Shown here: one piece after another, positions 48,272-59,992 of the stretch
Layout of the letters: every line of letters begins with the position of its first letter
Position numbering within the stretch: the stretch's first letter is position 1
DNA from: Streptococcus mitis 17/34
GTDB taxonomy: Bacteria; Bacillota; Bacilli; Lactobacillales; Streptococcaceae
Reading direction: 5' to 3'
DNA: 64,000 nt
Assembly: GCA_000430305.1 (NCBI GenBank)
Contig: ASZZ01000003.1
Coordinates: 1-64,000 of the forward strand
Notes under the pieces: generated by a model
Seen by the model: the letters and a program-made list of their open reading frames with translations, nothing else
Database searches by the model: none
Told to the model about the DNA's origin: nothing
Position numbers and translations under genes: made by a program

Positions 48272-49126
48272 ATGAAAGTAATTGATCAAGCCTTACTAGA
48301 AAAAGTTATTATTGAACGTTCTCGTACAAGTCATAAAGGAGACTACGGTCGCTTACTTCTGTTAGGTGGTACCTATCCTTATGGTGGTGCTATTATCATG
48401 GCTGCTTTGGCAGCTGTTAAAAGCGGTGCAGGATTGGTAACTGTTGGAACGGATAGGAAAAATATCCCTGCTCTGCACAGTCATTTACCTGAGGCTATGG
48501 CCTTTGCTCTTCAAGATCAGCAATTGTTAAAGGAGCAGTTGGATAAGGCAGAGGTTGTTTTGCTGGGACCTGGTTTACAAGCCGATACTTTTGGAGAAAA
48601 TCTAGTAAAACAGGTCTTTGCTAGCTTAAGCCAGAATCAGATTTTGATTGTAGACGGAGGGGCCTTGACCATACTTGCTAGGGCAAGATTGTCATTTCCT
48701 TTGAGTCAGCTTATCCTAACTCCTCACCAAAAGGAGTGGGAAAAACTGTCTGGAATTACGATTGAAAAGCAAAACGAAGCTACAACAGCTAGTGCCTTGA
48801 TTTCCTTCCCTCAAGGAACAATTTTGGTAGAGAAAGGTCCAGCTACTCGTATTTGGCAAGCTGGCCAATCTGATTATTACCAGTTACAGGTTGGCGGTCC
48901 ATATCAGGCGACTGGGGGAATGGGAGACACTCTGGCTGGAATGATTGCAGGATTTGCAGGCCAGTTTAAACAAGCTAATCTCTATGAACGTGTGGCAGTA
49001 GCGACTCATCTTCATTCAGCCATTGCTCAAGAGCTAGCTCAAGAACATTATGTGGTCTTGCCGACGGAAATTAGTAATTGTCTTCCTAAAGTAATGAAAA
49101 AAATATCTCAAAAAAGACTGGGATAA
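48272..49126 (+). CDS. nnrD: ADP-dependent NAD(P)H-hydrate dehydratase
   Basis: 284 residues from ATG 48272 (MKVIDQALLEKVI) behind AGAGGAAAAA. Ribokinase-like fold of the YjeF C-terminal family: KGDYGRLLLLGGTYPYGGA near 20, VLLGPGLQ near 90, ILTPHQKEWEKL near 150 and GGMGDTLAGMIAGF near 220 (catalytic Asp). It repairs hydrated NADH/NADPH. The epimerase domain found in fused homologues is absent. Confidence 0.9.
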   Translation: MKVIDQALLEKVIIERSRTSHKGDYGRLLLLGGTYPYGGAIIMAALAAVKSGAGLVTVGTDRKNIPALHSHLPEAMAFALQDQQLLKEQLDKAEVVLLGPGLQADTFGENLVKQVFASLSQNQILIVDGGALTILARARLSFPLSQLILTPHQKEWEKLSGITIEKQNEATTASALISFPQGTILVEKGPATRIWQAGQSDYYQLQVGGPYQATGGMGDTLAGMIAGFAGQFKQANLYERVAVATHLHSAIAQELAQEHYVVLPTEISNCLPKVMKKISQKRLG

Positions 49127-49138
49127 ACTTCAATTTCA

Positions 49139-49240
49139 TACTCAATGAAAATCAAAGAGCAAACTAGGAAGCTAGCCGTAGCCTGTACTTGAGTACGGTA
49201 AAGCGACGCTGACGTGGTTTGAAGAGATTTTCGAAGAGTA
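49139..49240 (+). repeat. RUP-like intergenic repeat, copy 4
   Basis: 102 bp, same orientation and core as copy 1 (TACTCAATGAAAATCAAAGA to GATTTTCGAAGAGTA). It differs in the middle (GCCGTAGCCTG, GACGTGGTTTGAAGAG). It lies between nnrD and the dacA terminator. Confidence 0.75.
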
Positions 49241-49272
49241 CCGGGAGAAAACGAAGTGAATATTACCACAAT

Positions 49273-49321
49273 AAAACGCATAATATCAAGTTTTTTTAAT
49301 ACCTGATATTATGCGTTTTTG
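49273..49321. terminator. Bidirectional terminator between nnrD and dacA
   Basis: AAAACGCATAATATCAAG and CTGATATTATGCGTTTT form a 17-bp stem with one mismatch around a T-rich loop; it works in either direction. Confidence 0.85.
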
Positions 49322-49378
49322 ACTTTAAAGCCTTTTTTCTCTGTCTCTATTTTGGAGCAAGCTTCTGCTCAGAATGTT

Positions 49379-50620
49379 TTATAATTTCTCGTTGATAAAT
49401 CGGATAAACTGATTCCACCAAACTTTTAAGAAGAAAGCTTTTTCAATTTTCTTTTCTGCTACCATTTCGAAACTAGGATGTTCTGTGGTAATGTAACCTT
49501 GACCAATCAAATCCTTGTCTTCGTAAGTCAAATGGCCGACCACTGTTCCAGCTTCAAGTGGTGCTGGGATTGCTTTGGAATCAGGAGTGAATTGAACAGA
49601 TTGGGAAGATTGATTCCCAACACGTTCAATTAGATAGATATCCTCTGGGGCCACTGCAGTGACCGTATCTTCTTTTCCATCTTCTACAGGGGCTTTGCTA
49701 TCTTGATAGGCATCACCTTTTTGAACGATTTTGCGAAGTGTAAATGTAGAAGAAATATAATCCATTAGGGAAGATGTAGCTGTAAAACGAGCGTAAGGAT
49801 TATTATCTTGATGGTCTGCATTCAAAACAACTGTAATAACCCTCATACCTTTTTCGACAGTGGTACCAACAAAAGACTCTCCAGCCTTATCTGTTGTTCC
49901 TGTTTTCAGTCCATCAAAACCACCACGGTAAGCAGGCAGACCTTCTAACATGTAGTTGGTTGAAGTGATTGTCATCCCAGCAAAAGTAGAAGAAGGTTTT
50001 TTGGTAATTTCTAAGACTTGTGGGTATTTTTTGATGAGGTTACGAGCAACGATAGCAACATCATAAGCACTGAGCTTATTTTCATCATCTTTATTAGACC
50101 CTGGGTAAATGTTATCTCCTAGAGTCTCGTTGTTAAGACCAGTTGTATTGACAACGGTGGCATCTTTGATTCCCCATTCCAAGAGTTTGGCCCGCATCAT
50201 ATCAACGAAGTCTTTCTCTGAGCCAGCAATTTTCTCAGCTAGGGCAATAGCGGCGCTGTTGGCACTAGATACCAGGGTTGCTTCAAGCAACTCTTCCACA
50301 GTATAATTACGGGCCTCCATAGGAACATTACTGGCTTCAGAATTTGTCGTTAATTGATAAGGATAATCAGAAATATCTACTGGGGTGGAGAGTGTGATAC
50401 TTCCATTTTCTAGAGCCTCATAGACAAGATAAACCGTAAGTAGTTTTGTTATAGAAGCAATTTCGACAGGTTGAGTTGCATCTTTCTCATAGAGAATTTT
50501 ACCAGTATTGGCCTCAACAGCAATCGCATGTTTAGCAGCAATATTAAAATCTTGAGCAGCAACAGTAGATGCAGAGCCAAGTACGGATAAGCTTAGTAGA
50601 GTTAAAATGATTTTTTTCAT
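49379..50620 (-). CDS. dacA: D-alanyl-D-alanine carboxypeptidase DacA (PBP3)
   Basis: 413 residues. Signal peptide about 1-22 (cleavage after STVAA). Active-site triad of a class C low-mass PBP: SITK (Ser 56, Lys 59), SAN near 119, KTGT near 240. The C-terminal beta domain and amphipathic anchor helix (FFLKVWWNQFIRFINEKL) hold it at the outer membrane face. It trims the fifth D-Ala of pentapeptides and so sets cross-linking and the position of the septal ring. Confidence 0.95.
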   Translation of the reverse strand: MKKIILTLLSLSVLGSASTVAAQDFNIAAKHAIAVEANTGKILYEKDATQPVEIASITKLLTVYLVYEALENGSITLSTPVDISDYPYQLTTNSEASNVPMEARNYTVEELLEATLVSSANSAAIALAEKIAGSEKDFVDMMRAKLLEWGIKDATVVNTTGLNNETLGDNIYPGSNKDDENKLSAYDVAIVARNLIKKYPQVLEITKKPSSTFAGMTITSTNYMLEGLPAYRGGFDGLKTGTTDKAGESFVGTTVEKGMRVITVVLNADHQDNNPYARFTATSSLMDYISSTFTLRKIVQKGDAYQDSKAPVEDGKEDTVTAVAPEDIYLIERVGNQSSQSVQFTPDSKAIPAPLEAGTVVGHLTYEDKDLIGQGYITTEHPSFEMVAEKKIEKAFFLKVWWNQFIRFINEKL

Positions 50621-50723
50621 AGCAAGTTTATTCTAACATAAAGAAAAAAAATATTCCCAGTTTCATGATGGAAGAAAGAAGCTTTTTTGAAAGTATGGTA
50701 AAATAGATGAATGGAGGTAGCTC

Positions 50724-51833
50724 ATGTTTCGTAAGAATAAATTATTTTTTTGGACCAGTGAGATTTTATTAGTAACAATCATTTTTTATTTATGGAGAGA
50801 GATGGGGGCGATTATCACGCCTTTTGTAAGCGTCGCAAACACCATCATGATTCCTTTTCTTCTAGGTGGTTTTTTATATTATTTGACCAATCCTATTGTA
50901 ATTTTTTTACAAAAGTATTTCAAAATTAATCGTATCATTGGTATTCTACTAACCTTGTGTGCCTTGGTTTGGGGTCTTGTCATTGGGGTAGTCTATCTGT
51001 TACCGATTTTGGTCAATCAGTTGACCAGCTTGATTGCGACTAGCCAGACTATCTATAGTCGTTTACAAGATTTGATTGTGGATTTATCTACTTATCCAGC
51101 CTTTCAAAATTTGGATATTCAAGCGACGATTCAACAGTTAAATCTATCCTATGTAGATATTTTACAAAATATCCTAAATAGTGTGACAAATAGTGTCGGA
51201 AGTGTCATATCAGCTCTCTTTAGTACCGTTTTGATTATTATTATGACCCCCGTGTTTTTGGTTTATTTTTTGTTAGATGGTAACAAATTTTTACCGATGC
51301 TTGAGCGCACTGTTTTAAAGAGAGATAAGTTGCATATTGCAGGTCTCTTAAAGAATTTGAATGCGACAATTGCTCGCTATATTAGTGGAGTCGCAATTGA
51401 TGCGATTATTATCGGTTGTTTGGCCTTTATCGGATATAGCGTGATTGGTTTGAAATACGCTTTGGTCTTTGCCATCTTTTCAGGATTGGCCAATCTCATT
51501 CCTTATGTGGGACCAAGTATTGGCTTGATTCCGATGATTATTGCCAATGTCTTTACGGATCCTCATAGAATGCTAATTGCAGTTGTTTACATGCTAATCA
51601 TTCAACAAGTGGATGGAAATATCCTTTACCCTCGAATCGTAGGTGGGGTAATGAAAGTCCATCCAATAACAATTTTAGTATTACTTTTGTTATCAAGCAA
51701 TATCTATGGGGTTATTGGTATGATTGTCGCTGTACCAACTTATTCTATCTTAAAAGAAATTTCTAAGTTCTTATCACGTTTGTATGAAAATCATAAAACA
51801 ATGAAAGAACGAGAAAGAGAATTAGCTAAGTAA
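50724..51833 (+). CDS. AI-2E family transporter (TqsA/YtvI-like)
   Basis: 369 residues, about seven membrane segments plus a soluble helical region (residues about 95-160, SLIATSQTIYSRLQDLIVDL). The family motifs IFSGLANLIPYVGPSIGLIPMII and QQVDGNILYPRIVGG lie near 250-315. Proteins of this family export AI-2, drugs or Na+; the substrate here is open. RBS GGAGG; divergent from dacA with a 103-bp gap. Confidence 0.85.
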   Translation: MFRKNKLFFWTSEILLVTIIFYLWREMGAIITPFVSVANTIMIPFLLGGFLYYLTNPIVIFLQKYFKINRIIGILLTLCALVWGLVIGVVYLLPILVNQLTSLIATSQTIYSRLQDLIVDLSTYPAFQNLDIQATIQQLNLSYVDILQNILNSVTNSVGSVISALFSTVLIIIMTPVFLVYFLLDGNKFLPMLERTVLKRDKLHIAGLLKNLNATIARYISGVAIDAIIIGCLAFIGYSVIGLKYALVFAIFSGLANLIPYVGPSIGLIPMIIANVFTDPHRMLIAVVYMLIIQQVDGNILYPRIVGGVMKVHPITILVLLLLSSNIYGVIGMIVAVPTYSILKEISKFLSRLYENHKTMKERERELAK

Positions 51834-51835
51834 AA

Positions 51836-51858
51836 GTCAGGAAATTCCTGATTTTTCT
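51836..51858 (+). terminator. Terminator of the AI-2E family gene
   Basis: TCAGG, AAATT loop, CCTGA, then a T-rich tail. Confidence 0.65.
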
Positions 51859-51940
51859 TTTTCTTTAGGTAAATTATAGGAGTAGAAGTGCCATTTAGAT
51901 TAGCCGATTAAGAATAATTCACAAAAACTTTGTAAAACAC

Positions 51941-51968
51941 TTGCAATTTAGCTGAAATTTGATAAAAT
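51941..51968 (+). promoter_or_regulatory. tuf promoter
   Basis: TTGCAA at 51941-51946 and TAAAAT at 51963-51968, spacer 16 bp; the leader is about 65 nt. Confidence 0.6.
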
Positions 51969-52039
51969 AGTAAGGAAAGTTAGACTGTATTGCCTACTGT
52001 CTATCTATAAAATATATTTTATTGGAGGCTTTTACTCAA

Positions 52040-53235
<1,196 letters not shown>

Positions 53236-53278
53236 TTCGATTTAGTTCCCAGAAGAACAATTATTTAAGTCAGACACT

Positions 53279-53309
53279 AAAAGAATCTTGCTTTGCAAGA
53301 TTCTTTTTT
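53279..53309 (+). terminator. Terminator of tuf
   Basis: AAAGAATCTTG and CAAGATTCTTT pair around CTTTG, ending in six T. Confidence 0.85.
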
Positions 53310-53342
53310 CGAATATTGAACTAAAATTGAAGAATTGCTTAT

Positions 53343-53377
53343 AAAAAAGCCCTATACACTAGATGTGCATAGAGCAA
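53343..53377 (-). terminator. Terminator of the DEAD-box helicase gene
   Basis: GCTCTATGCAC and AGTGTATAGGGC pair on the minus strand and run into TTTTTT. Confidence 0.75.
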
Positions 53378-53383
53378 TGAAGA

Positions 53384-54465
53384 TTATTTGATATAGAGTT
53401 CTTGATTTTTTAGGACAATTTCTCGTACACTTGTATACTTTTTGAGTTTTTTGATTTCTTCTGGATGAGTGACGAGAGTGATAACATAGCCTTCTTTACC
53501 CATGCGACCTGTACGACCAGCACGGTGAGTGTAGGTTTCAATATCTCTAGGAACATCAAAGTTTACGACGCATTCTAGACTATCGATATCAATTCCACGA
53601 GCCAAAAGGTCAGTTGCAAGGAGTAGGGTTAGTTGCTTATCTTTAAACTTTTCTAAGATGACTTTTCTAAATTTGACATTAACATCACTAGCGAGGGAAA
53701 CAGCCAAGATATCCCGATACTGTAGTTTTTCTTCTGCGCTTCCAAGGTCTGATAGGCTGTTAAAAAAGACTAGTCCGCGGAAATCCTCAACATGAGCCAG
53801 TTTTCGTAGCATATCCACTCGGTGACGTTGGTCTACCTGCATGTAGAAATGCTGGATATTGTCCAGTTTTTGATCAGAGAGATCAATAGTGCGTGTATTC
53901 GGCACAATCTTTTCTTGGTCAAACTTGGTCGTCGCACTCATGTAGATGAGTTGATGGTCACGAGGTGCGTAGTGAGTGATTTTCTCAACAAAGTGAATCT
54001 GAGAATCATCTAGCAATTGATCAAATTCATCCAAGATGATGGTTTCTACATTCATCATCTTGATTTTTTTCAATTTAATCAACTCAGAGATACGACCAGG
54101 GGTTCCAATCAGAATTTCTGGTCCTTTTTTGAGGCGTTCAATCTGGCGTTTCTGACTTGAACCTGATAAGAATAGTTGGGCTGTCAAACCGATAACTTCT
54201 GACCACGTTTTACATACATCAAAAATCTGTCCAGCCAGTTCTGTATTTGGTGCTAGAATCAAGAGTTGTTGCGCTTTTTTCTTTTGTAGTCTGAGAAGAT
54301 TGGTAGGAGGTAAGCTAGGGTCTTACCAGTTCCTGTTGGGCTCACTCCCAGGAGATTTTCTCCCGCAAGAATGGGCTCAAATAGTTGAATTTGAATGGGG
54401 GTGAATTCTTGGAAACCGAGCTGATCGCTCAGTGCTTGCCATTCAGTCGGTAGTTTAGTTTTCAT
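53384..54465 (-). CDS. DEAD-box RNA helicase (one frameshift as sequenced)
   Basis: Restored length 360 residues. Q-motif GFQEFTPIQIQ, Walker A SPTGTGKT near 43, IIGTPGR-type LIGTPGRISEL, and motif II reads ILDEFDQLL (DEFD, as in several CshA-like variants rather than DEAD). Motif III is SAT; the C-terminal motifs are LLATDLLARGIDI and HRAGRTGRMG. The frame breaks near 54297-54303, one base short after LAYLLP; the shifted frame continues LLRLQKKKAQQLLILAPNTELAGQ. The start overlaps the upstream oxidoreductase stop by 4 bp. Confidence 0.85.
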
Positions 54466-55438
54466 TTTTCTGCCTCAAATCTAATGCCAGCAGTCTGGCG
54501 CATGGTATATAGTAGGTCATGAACAGAGCTTGCATCGTCCAGCCAAGTCTTGTAAAGTGTCTGGTCTGGTTGCTGAATCATCTGTGCAAATGCAGCGACT
54601 TCCTCAGTCATCGTATGAGGAGCCTGTTGGATAGGGAGCTGGACTTGATCTCTTTGGTGGTCGGTAAAAATAGCTGAGCGAATATGCTCAATCGTGTTTA
54701 GGGTCAAGGTTCCATCTGTCGTATAAATCTCGCAAGGAAGATTGGAAGTAATGTTTTTCCCAGCTTTGATGTGAACTTGAAAGTCTGGTAGAAGAGGATA
54801 CCATCTCCATTTAGGTCAATGCTATTGTCAAGCTGTTGAGCCTGGTAGGTTGCGTCCTGAGCCTTTCCAAAAAGACGAACGGACGCATAGAGGGGATAAA
54901 TTCCTAAATCCATAAGGGCTCCACCAGCAAAACGGTCTGAAAAGACATTAGGTGTTTCCCCGGCCAATAAGTTAGGCATTTTTGATGAATATTTGGCATA
55001 ATTGAAATCAGCTCCTAAGATTTGCTTGTCTGCCAAAAAATTCTTGATAGTAGTAAAAGCTTCCTCGTGGTAATTACGAGCTGCTTCAAAGATAAAACAG
55101 TGATTTTCATCAGCTGTTTGAATCAAATTCAGCCATTCTTGTGGCTGCGTGACAGCTGGCTTTTCAAGAATGACGTGTTTACCAGCAGTCAAGGCAGCTT
55201 TTGCCTGAGCAAAATGTAAGGAGTTTGGACTGGCGATATAGACTACATCAAAGGAAGACTTGAAGAAGTCCTCTAATTGATCGAAGAGTTGGATATCCTG
55301 ATAGCGAGAAGCAAAGGTTGTTGCGGTTTCAAGTTTTCTAGAATAGACTGCGACCAACTGGTATTCTTCACTGGTATGGACTGCTTCTATGAAGTGATGG
55401 CTGATAGCGCCAGTTCCGATGACAGCTAATTTAAGCAT
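54462..55438 (-). CDS. Gfo/Idh/MocA family oxidoreductase (one frameshift as sequenced)
   Basis: Restored length 325 residues from ATG 55438 (MLKLAVIGTGAISHHF) behind AAAGGAG; the longer reading starting at 55522 has no ribosome site. NAD(P) Rossmann motif GTGAIS near 9-14, SPNSLHF, then the family lysine motif EKPAVTQ near 95. The C-terminal domain has GGALMDLGIYPLYASVRLF. The frame breaks near 54785: CAGACTTTC should be CAGGACTTTC, one G short. The remaining C-terminal part (LTLNTIEHIRSAIF) is open to 54462. Substrate unknown. Confidence 0.85.
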
Positions 55439-55591
55439 AGATACTCCTTTTCCGATTTTAAATCCTTCTTTCATTATAACATAGATAGACGTGACTATCC
55501 AACAAGGGGTAAAAAATTTCAAATAAGCTACTAGGACTTTCCCAAAGAAAGTGGTACAATAATGAGATGAGTAAATGAAATGGGAGGAAAA

Positions 55592-56266
55592 ATGAGGTTA
55601 CTACCTATAAGAAAAATATCACGTCAGTCTAAGAGGCTAGCGCTTTTTTTGACTTTTTGTGCAGGATATGTAGATGCCTATACTTTTATTGTGAGAGGGA
55701 ATACTCTTGTAGCTGGACAAACGGGAAATGTCGTCTTTCTATCAGTGGGACTCATTCAACACAATGTGTCAGATGCTAGTGCCAAAGTAATGACCTTGCT
55801 AGCTTTTATGATGGGAGTGTTTTTATTAACGATTTATAAGGAAAAATTGAGAATTGTGAAAAAACCTATTCTGTCCTTGATTCCTTTGGCAATCCTATCA
55901 ATCATTATTGGATTTGTACCACAAACTGTAGAGAATATCTATTTAGTACCGCCCTTGGCCTTTTGTATGGGGTTGGTGACAACCGCTTTTGGAGAAGTAT
56001 CGGGTATTGCTTATAACAATGCATTTATGACAGGAAATATCAAACGGACCATGCTGGCTTTTGGAGATTATTTCAGAACTAAGCACACTCCTTTTTTGCG
56101 TGAAGGTTTCATATTTGTTAGCCTGCTTAGCAGTTTTGTCCTTGGCGTTGTCTTTTCAGCCTATTTGACGATTTTTTATCAGGAAAAGACCATTCTTGGT
56201 GTTCCTATTATGATGAGTATTTTTTACCTCAGTATGCTTTTTTGCTTCATGGCAGAAAAAAAGTAA
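55592..56266 (+). CDS. YoaK/DUF1275 family membrane protein
   Basis: 224 residues from ATG 55592, preceded by GGGAGGA; the ATG at 55580 overlaps that ribosome site. Six membrane segments. The family motif TFCAGYVDAYTF near 22 and GNTLVAGQTGNVVFLSVGL follow, with FMTGNIKRTM near 150. Function is not established for this family. Confidence 0.82.
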   Translation: MRLLPIRKISRQSKRLALFLTFCAGYVDAYTFIVRGNTLVAGQTGNVVFLSVGLIQHNVSDASAKVMTLLAFMMGVFLLTIYKEKLRIVKKPILSLIPLAILSIIIGFVPQTVENIYLVPPLAFCMGLVTTAFGEVSGIAYNNAFMTGNIKRTMLAFGDYFRTKHTPFLREGFIFVSLLSSFVLGVVFSAYLTIFYQEKTILGVPIMMSIFYLSMLFCFMAEKK

Positions 56267-56296
56267 AAGAAAAAGCTTCATTTTAGGTGTTATTAC

Positions 56297-56325
56297 TTGT
56301 AAGAAAATAGGAGATATGCTATACT
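56297..56325 (+). promoter_or_regulatory. Promoter of the rplU operon
   Basis: TTGTAA at 56297-56302 and TATACT at 56320-56325 with a 17-bp spacer, upstream of the L21 leader. Confidence 0.7.
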
Positions 56326-56330
56326 TGAAG

Positions 56331-56462
56331 AGTTGACTATGCACGTTCCTGTGCAACCGCACGAACATCGTTGCTTGATTATTCAAGTTTAAGTGGTTCG
56401 TCCCACGATGCTAGGCGAGTCTTCACAAAAAATTCGGGGAAACCCATAAAAATCATAGGAGG
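56331..56462 (+). promoter_or_regulatory. Ribosomal protein L21 leader
   Basis: About 130 nt of structured leader between the promoter and the rplU ribosome site. It includes GCACGTTCCTGTGC, TTGATTATTCAA, and CGTCCCACGATGCTAGGCGAGTC ahead of GGGGAAACCC. The placement and the GTGCAACCGCACGAACATCG segment agree with the Firmicute L21 leader class, thought to let L21 repress its own operon. Confidence 0.75.
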
Positions 56463-56468
56463 TGCATA

Positions 56469-56783
56469 ATGAGCACATACGCAATTATCAAAACTGGCGG
56501 AAAACAAGTTAAAGTTGAAGTTGGTCAAGCAGTTTACGTTGAAAAATTGAACGTTGAAGCTGGTCAAGAAGTTACTTTTAACGAAGTTGTTCTTGTTGGT
56601 GGTGAAAACACTGTTGTCGGAACTCCACTTGTTGCTGGAGCTACTGTAGTTGGAACTGTTGAAAAACAAGGAAAACAAAAGAAAGTTGTTACTTACAAGT
56701 ACAAACCTAAAAAAGGTAGCCACCGTAAACAAGGTCACCGTCAACCATATACAAAAGTTGTCATCAACGCAATCAACGCTTAA
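56469..56783 (+). CDS. rplU: 50S ribosomal protein L21
   Basis: 104 residues: [35 protein letters not shown] and the C-terminal [17 protein letters not shown], all L21 signatures. RBS AGGAGGTG. First gene of rplU-prp-rpmA. Confidence 0.97.
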
Positions 56784-56789
56784 TTTTAA

Positions 56790-57143
<354 letters not shown>

Positions 57144-57159
57144 CACGGAGGAAAACATT

Positions 57160-57453
57160 ATGTTAAAAATGACTCTTAACAACTTGCAACTTTTCGCCCA
57201 CAAAAAAGGTGGAGGTTCTACATCAAACGGACGTGATTCACAAGCAAAACGTCTTGGAGCTAAAGCAGCTGACGGACAAACTGTAACAGGTGGATCAATC
57301 CTTTACCGTCAACGTGGTACACACATCTACCCAGGTGTAAACGTTGGACGTGGTGGAGACGATACTTTGTTCGCTAAAGTTGAAGGCGTAGTACGCTTTG
57401 AACGTAAAGGACGCGATAAAAAGCAGGTTTCTGTTTACCCAATCGCTAAATAA
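57160..57453 (+). CDS. rpmA: 50S ribosomal protein L27 with cleavable N-terminal extension
   Basis: 97 residues. [13 protein letters not shown] is the Prp-cleaved leader, with expected cleavage before HKKGGGST, which exposes the mature end near the peptidyl transferase centre. The body has [17 protein letters not shown] and [16 protein letters not shown]. The leader has a three-residue insertion (TLN) relative to MLKMNLQLFA as I recall it in relatives, a detail worth noting for Prp recognition. Confidence 0.96.
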   Translation: MLKMTLNNLQLFAHKKGGGSTSNGRDSQAKRLGAKAADGQTVTGGSILYRQRGTHIYPGVNVGRGGDDTLFAKVEGVVRFERKGRDKKQVSVYPIAK

Positions 57454-57470
57454 TGCCTATAAACGGCTTA

Positions 57471-57510
57471 AAATAGGCTTTCCGAGTTTTCGGAGAGCCT
57501 ATTTTTTTAT
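57471..57510 (+). terminator. Terminator of the rplU operon
   Basis: AAATAGGCTTTCCGAG and CGGAGAGCCTATTT form a long stem around TTTT, followed by T residues. The remaining gap up to 57746 (about 235 bp) shows only the next promoter. Confidence 0.85.
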
Positions 57511-57709
57511 TTTGGTACCCATATTATGAGAATTGTATTTTCATCATATTATAAACGGTAAATCAACAAGATTTGCTGTTTTTATTTGCTTGAAATCAAT
57601 TGAGGAACGAAAAATGATATCATTCTAATTTTTGCATCGGGTTATTAAAATCTTCATTGAAACTTGAAAATTTCCATACTTTTTTCCTTTTTGGAAAACT
57701 TCTAAAATA

Positions 57710-57718
57710 TGGTATAAT
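57710..57718 (+). promoter_or_regulatory. Extended -10 promoter of the LysR gene
   Basis: TGGTATAAT ending at 57718; the leader has GGGGG about 8 nt before ATG 57747. Confidence 0.65.
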
Positions 57719-57746
57719 GAAAAGATAAAGAAGTTGGGGGTAGAAG

Positions 57747-58655
57747 ATGAACATTCAACAATTACGCTATGTTGTTGCCATTGCCAATAGTGGTACTTTC
57801 CGTGAAGCAGCTGAAAAGATGTATGTAAGCCAGCCGAGTCTGTCTATTTCTGTTCGTGATTTGGAAAAAGAGTTGGGCTTTAAGATTTTCCGTCGGACCA
57901 GCTCAGGGACTTTCTTGACCCGTCGTGGTATGGAATTCTATGAAAAAGCGCAAGAATTGGTTAAAGGATTTGATATTTTTCAAAATCAGTATGCCAATCC
58001 TGAGGAAGAAAAAGATGAATTTTCCATTGCTAGCCAGCACTATGACTTCTTGCCACCAACTATTACGGCTTTTTCAGAGAGCTATCCTGACTATAAGAAC
58101 TTCCGTATTTTTGAATCAACTACTGTTCAAATATTAGATGAAGTAGCGCAAGGGCATAGTGAGATTGGGATTATCTACCTCAACAATCAAAATAAAAAGG
58201 GGATTATGCAACGGGTTGAAAAGCTAGGTCTAGAAGTCATTGAATTAATTCCCTTCCATACCCACATTTATCTTCGTGAAGGGCATCCTTTAGCCCAGAA
58301 AGATGAATTGGTCATGGAGGATTTAGCGGATTTACCAACAGTTCGTTTCACCCAAGAAAAAGACGAATACCTTTATTATTCAGAGAACTTTGTTGATACC
58401 AGCGCTAGCTCGCAGATGTTCAATGTGACAGACCGTGCTACTTTGAATGGTATTTTGGAGCGGACGGACGCCTATGCGACAGGTTCTGGATTTTTAGATA
58501 GTGACAGTGTCAATGGCATCACAGTTATTCGTCTCAAGGATAATTTGGATAATCGCATGGTCTATGTTAAACGTGAGGAAGTGGAGCTTAGTCAGGCTGG
58601 AACTCTTTTCGTAGGAGTCATGCAAGAATATTTTGATCAGAAGAGGAAATCATGA
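57747..58655 (+). CDS. LysR-family transcriptional regulator (CysB/CmbR-like)
   Basis: 302 residues. N-terminal [23 protein letters not shown], then [21 protein letters not shown] (about 25-45). The effector domain is a periplasmic-binding-like fold. Regulators of this branch often control sulfur amino-acid metabolism, but no such gene is adjacent. Its stop overlaps the lspA start by 4 bp (ATGA), so lspA, rluD and cbpE are translated from the same message. Confidence 0.88.
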   Translation: MNIQQLRYVVAIANSGTFREAAEKMYVSQPSLSISVRDLEKELGFKIFRRTSSGTFLTRRGMEFYEKAQELVKGFDIFQNQYANPEEEKDEFSIASQHYDFLPPTITAFSESYPDYKNFRIFESTTVQILDEVAQGHSEIGIIYLNNQNKKGIMQRVEKLGLEVIELIPFHTHIYLREGHPLAQKDELVMEDLADLPTVRFTQEKDEYLYYSENFVDTSASSQMFNVTDRATLNGILERTDAYATGSGFLDSDSVNGITVIRLKDNLDNRMVYVKREEVELSQAGTLFVGVMQEYFDQKRKS

Positions 58656-59113
58656 AAAAAAGAGGAATAGTGGCAGTCATTGTATTGCTTTTGATTGCGT
58701 TGGATCAGTTAGTTAAATCTTATATCGTCCAGCAAATTCCACTGGGTGAAGTGCGTTCTTGGATTCCCAATTTCGTTAGCTTGACCTACCTGCAAAATCG
58801 AGGTGCAGCCTTCTCCATGTTACAAGATCAGCAGTGGTTATTTGCTGTCATTACTCTGGTTGTCGTGGTAGGTGCCATTTGGTATTTACATAAACACATG
58901 GAGGACTCATTTTGGATGGTCTTGGGTTTGACCTTGATTATCGCAGGTGGTATTGGAAACTTTATTGATAGGGTGAGTCAAGGTTTTGTTGTGGATATGT
59001 TCCACCTTGACTTTATCAATTTTGCAATTTTCAATGTGGCAGACAGCTATCTGACTGTTGGAGTGATTATTTTATTGATTGCAATGCTAAAAGAGGAAAC
59101 AAATGGAAATTAA
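58652..59113 (+). CDS. lspA: Lipoprotein signal peptidase LspA (signal peptidase II)
   Basis: 153 residues, four membrane segments. The catalytic aspartates lie in [10 protein letters not shown] (near 108) and [11 protein letters not shown] (near 130); LDQLVKSYI and NRGAAFS complete the family pattern. It cleaves prolipoproteins such as PstS here. It overlaps rluD by 11 bp. Confidence 0.96.
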   Translation: MKKRGIVAVIVLLLIALDQLVKSYIVQQIPLGEVRSWIPNFVSLTYLQNRGAAFSMLQDQQWLFAVITLVVVVGAIWYLHKHMEDSFWMVLGLTLIIAGGIGNFIDRVSQGFVVDMFHLDFINFAIFNVADSYLTVGVIILLIAMLKEETNGN

Positions 59114-59990
59114 AATTGAAACTGGTGGCCTGCGTTTGGATAAGGCTTTGTCGGATTTGACAGAATTATCACGTAGTCTCGCGAATGAACAAATTAAATC
59201 AGGTCAGGTTTTGGTCAATGGCCAAGTCAAGAAAGCTAAATACACAGTTCAAGAGGGTGATGTTGTCACTTACCATGTGCCAGAACCAGAGGTATTAGAG
59301 TATGTGGCTGAGGATATTCCGCTAGAAATAGTCTACCAAGATGAGGATGTGGCTGTCGTTAACAAACCTCAGGGGATGGTTGTGCATCCGAGTGCTGGTC
59401 ACACCAGTGGGACCCTAGTAAATGCCCTCATGTATCATATTAAGGACTTGTCGGGTATCAATGGGGTTCTGCGTCCAGGAATTGTTCACCGTATTGATAA
59501 GGATACGTCAGGCCTTCTCATGATTGCAAAAAATGATGAGGCGCATCTAGCACTTGCTCAAGAACTCAAGGATAAAAAGTCTCTTCGTAAATATTGGGCG
59601 ATTGTTCATGGAAATCTTCCAAATGATCGTGGTGTGATTGAAGCACCGATTGGCCGGAGTGAAAAAGACCGTAAGAAACAGGCTGTGACTGCGAAAGGTA
59701 AGCCTGCGATAACTCGTTTCCACGTTTTGGAACGCTTTTGTGATTATAGCTTAGTGGAGTTGCAACTGGAGACAGGGCGCACCCATCAAATCCGTGTCCA
59801 CATGGCTTATATTGGTCATCCAGTTGCTGGTGATGAAGTCTATGGTCCTCGTAAGACACTTAAGGGGCATGGACAATTTCTTCATGCTAAGACTCTAGGT
59901 TTTACTCATCCGAGAACAGGTGAGACCTTGGAATTTACAGCAGATATCCCAGAGATTTTTAAGGAAACCTTGGGGAGATTGAGAAAGTAA
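59103..59990 (+). CDS. rluD: 23S rRNA pseudouridine synthase RluD
   Basis: 295 residues. An S4 RNA-binding domain covers about 12-75 ([21 protein letters not shown]). The catalytic domain has [17 protein letters not shown] near 130 (catalytic Asp) and [20 protein letters not shown] near 222. It isomerises uridines in helix 69 of 23S rRNA. It overlaps lspA and ends 2 bp before cbpE. Confidence 0.93.
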   Translation: MEIKIETGGLRLDKALSDLTELSRSLANEQIKSGQVLVNGQVKKAKYTVQEGDVVTYHVPEPEVLEYVAEDIPLEIVYQDEDVAVVNKPQGMVVHPSAGHTSGTLVNALMYHIKDLSGINGVLRPGIVHRIDKDTSGLLMIAKNDEAHLALAQELKDKKSLRKYWAIVHGNLPNDRGVIEAPIGRSEKDRKKQAVTAKGKPAITRFHVLERFCDYSLVELQLETGRTHQIRVHMAYIGHPVAGDEVYGPRKTLKGHGQFLHAKTLGFTHPRTGETLEFTADIPEIFKETLGRLRK

Positions 59991-59992
59991 GA

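Noticed and set aside
52022-52039. Upstream TTG start of EF-Tu (MEAFTQ extension)
   Set aside because: It overlaps the Shine-Dalgarno sequence of ATG 52040; EF-Tu is universally MAKEK-like at this position.
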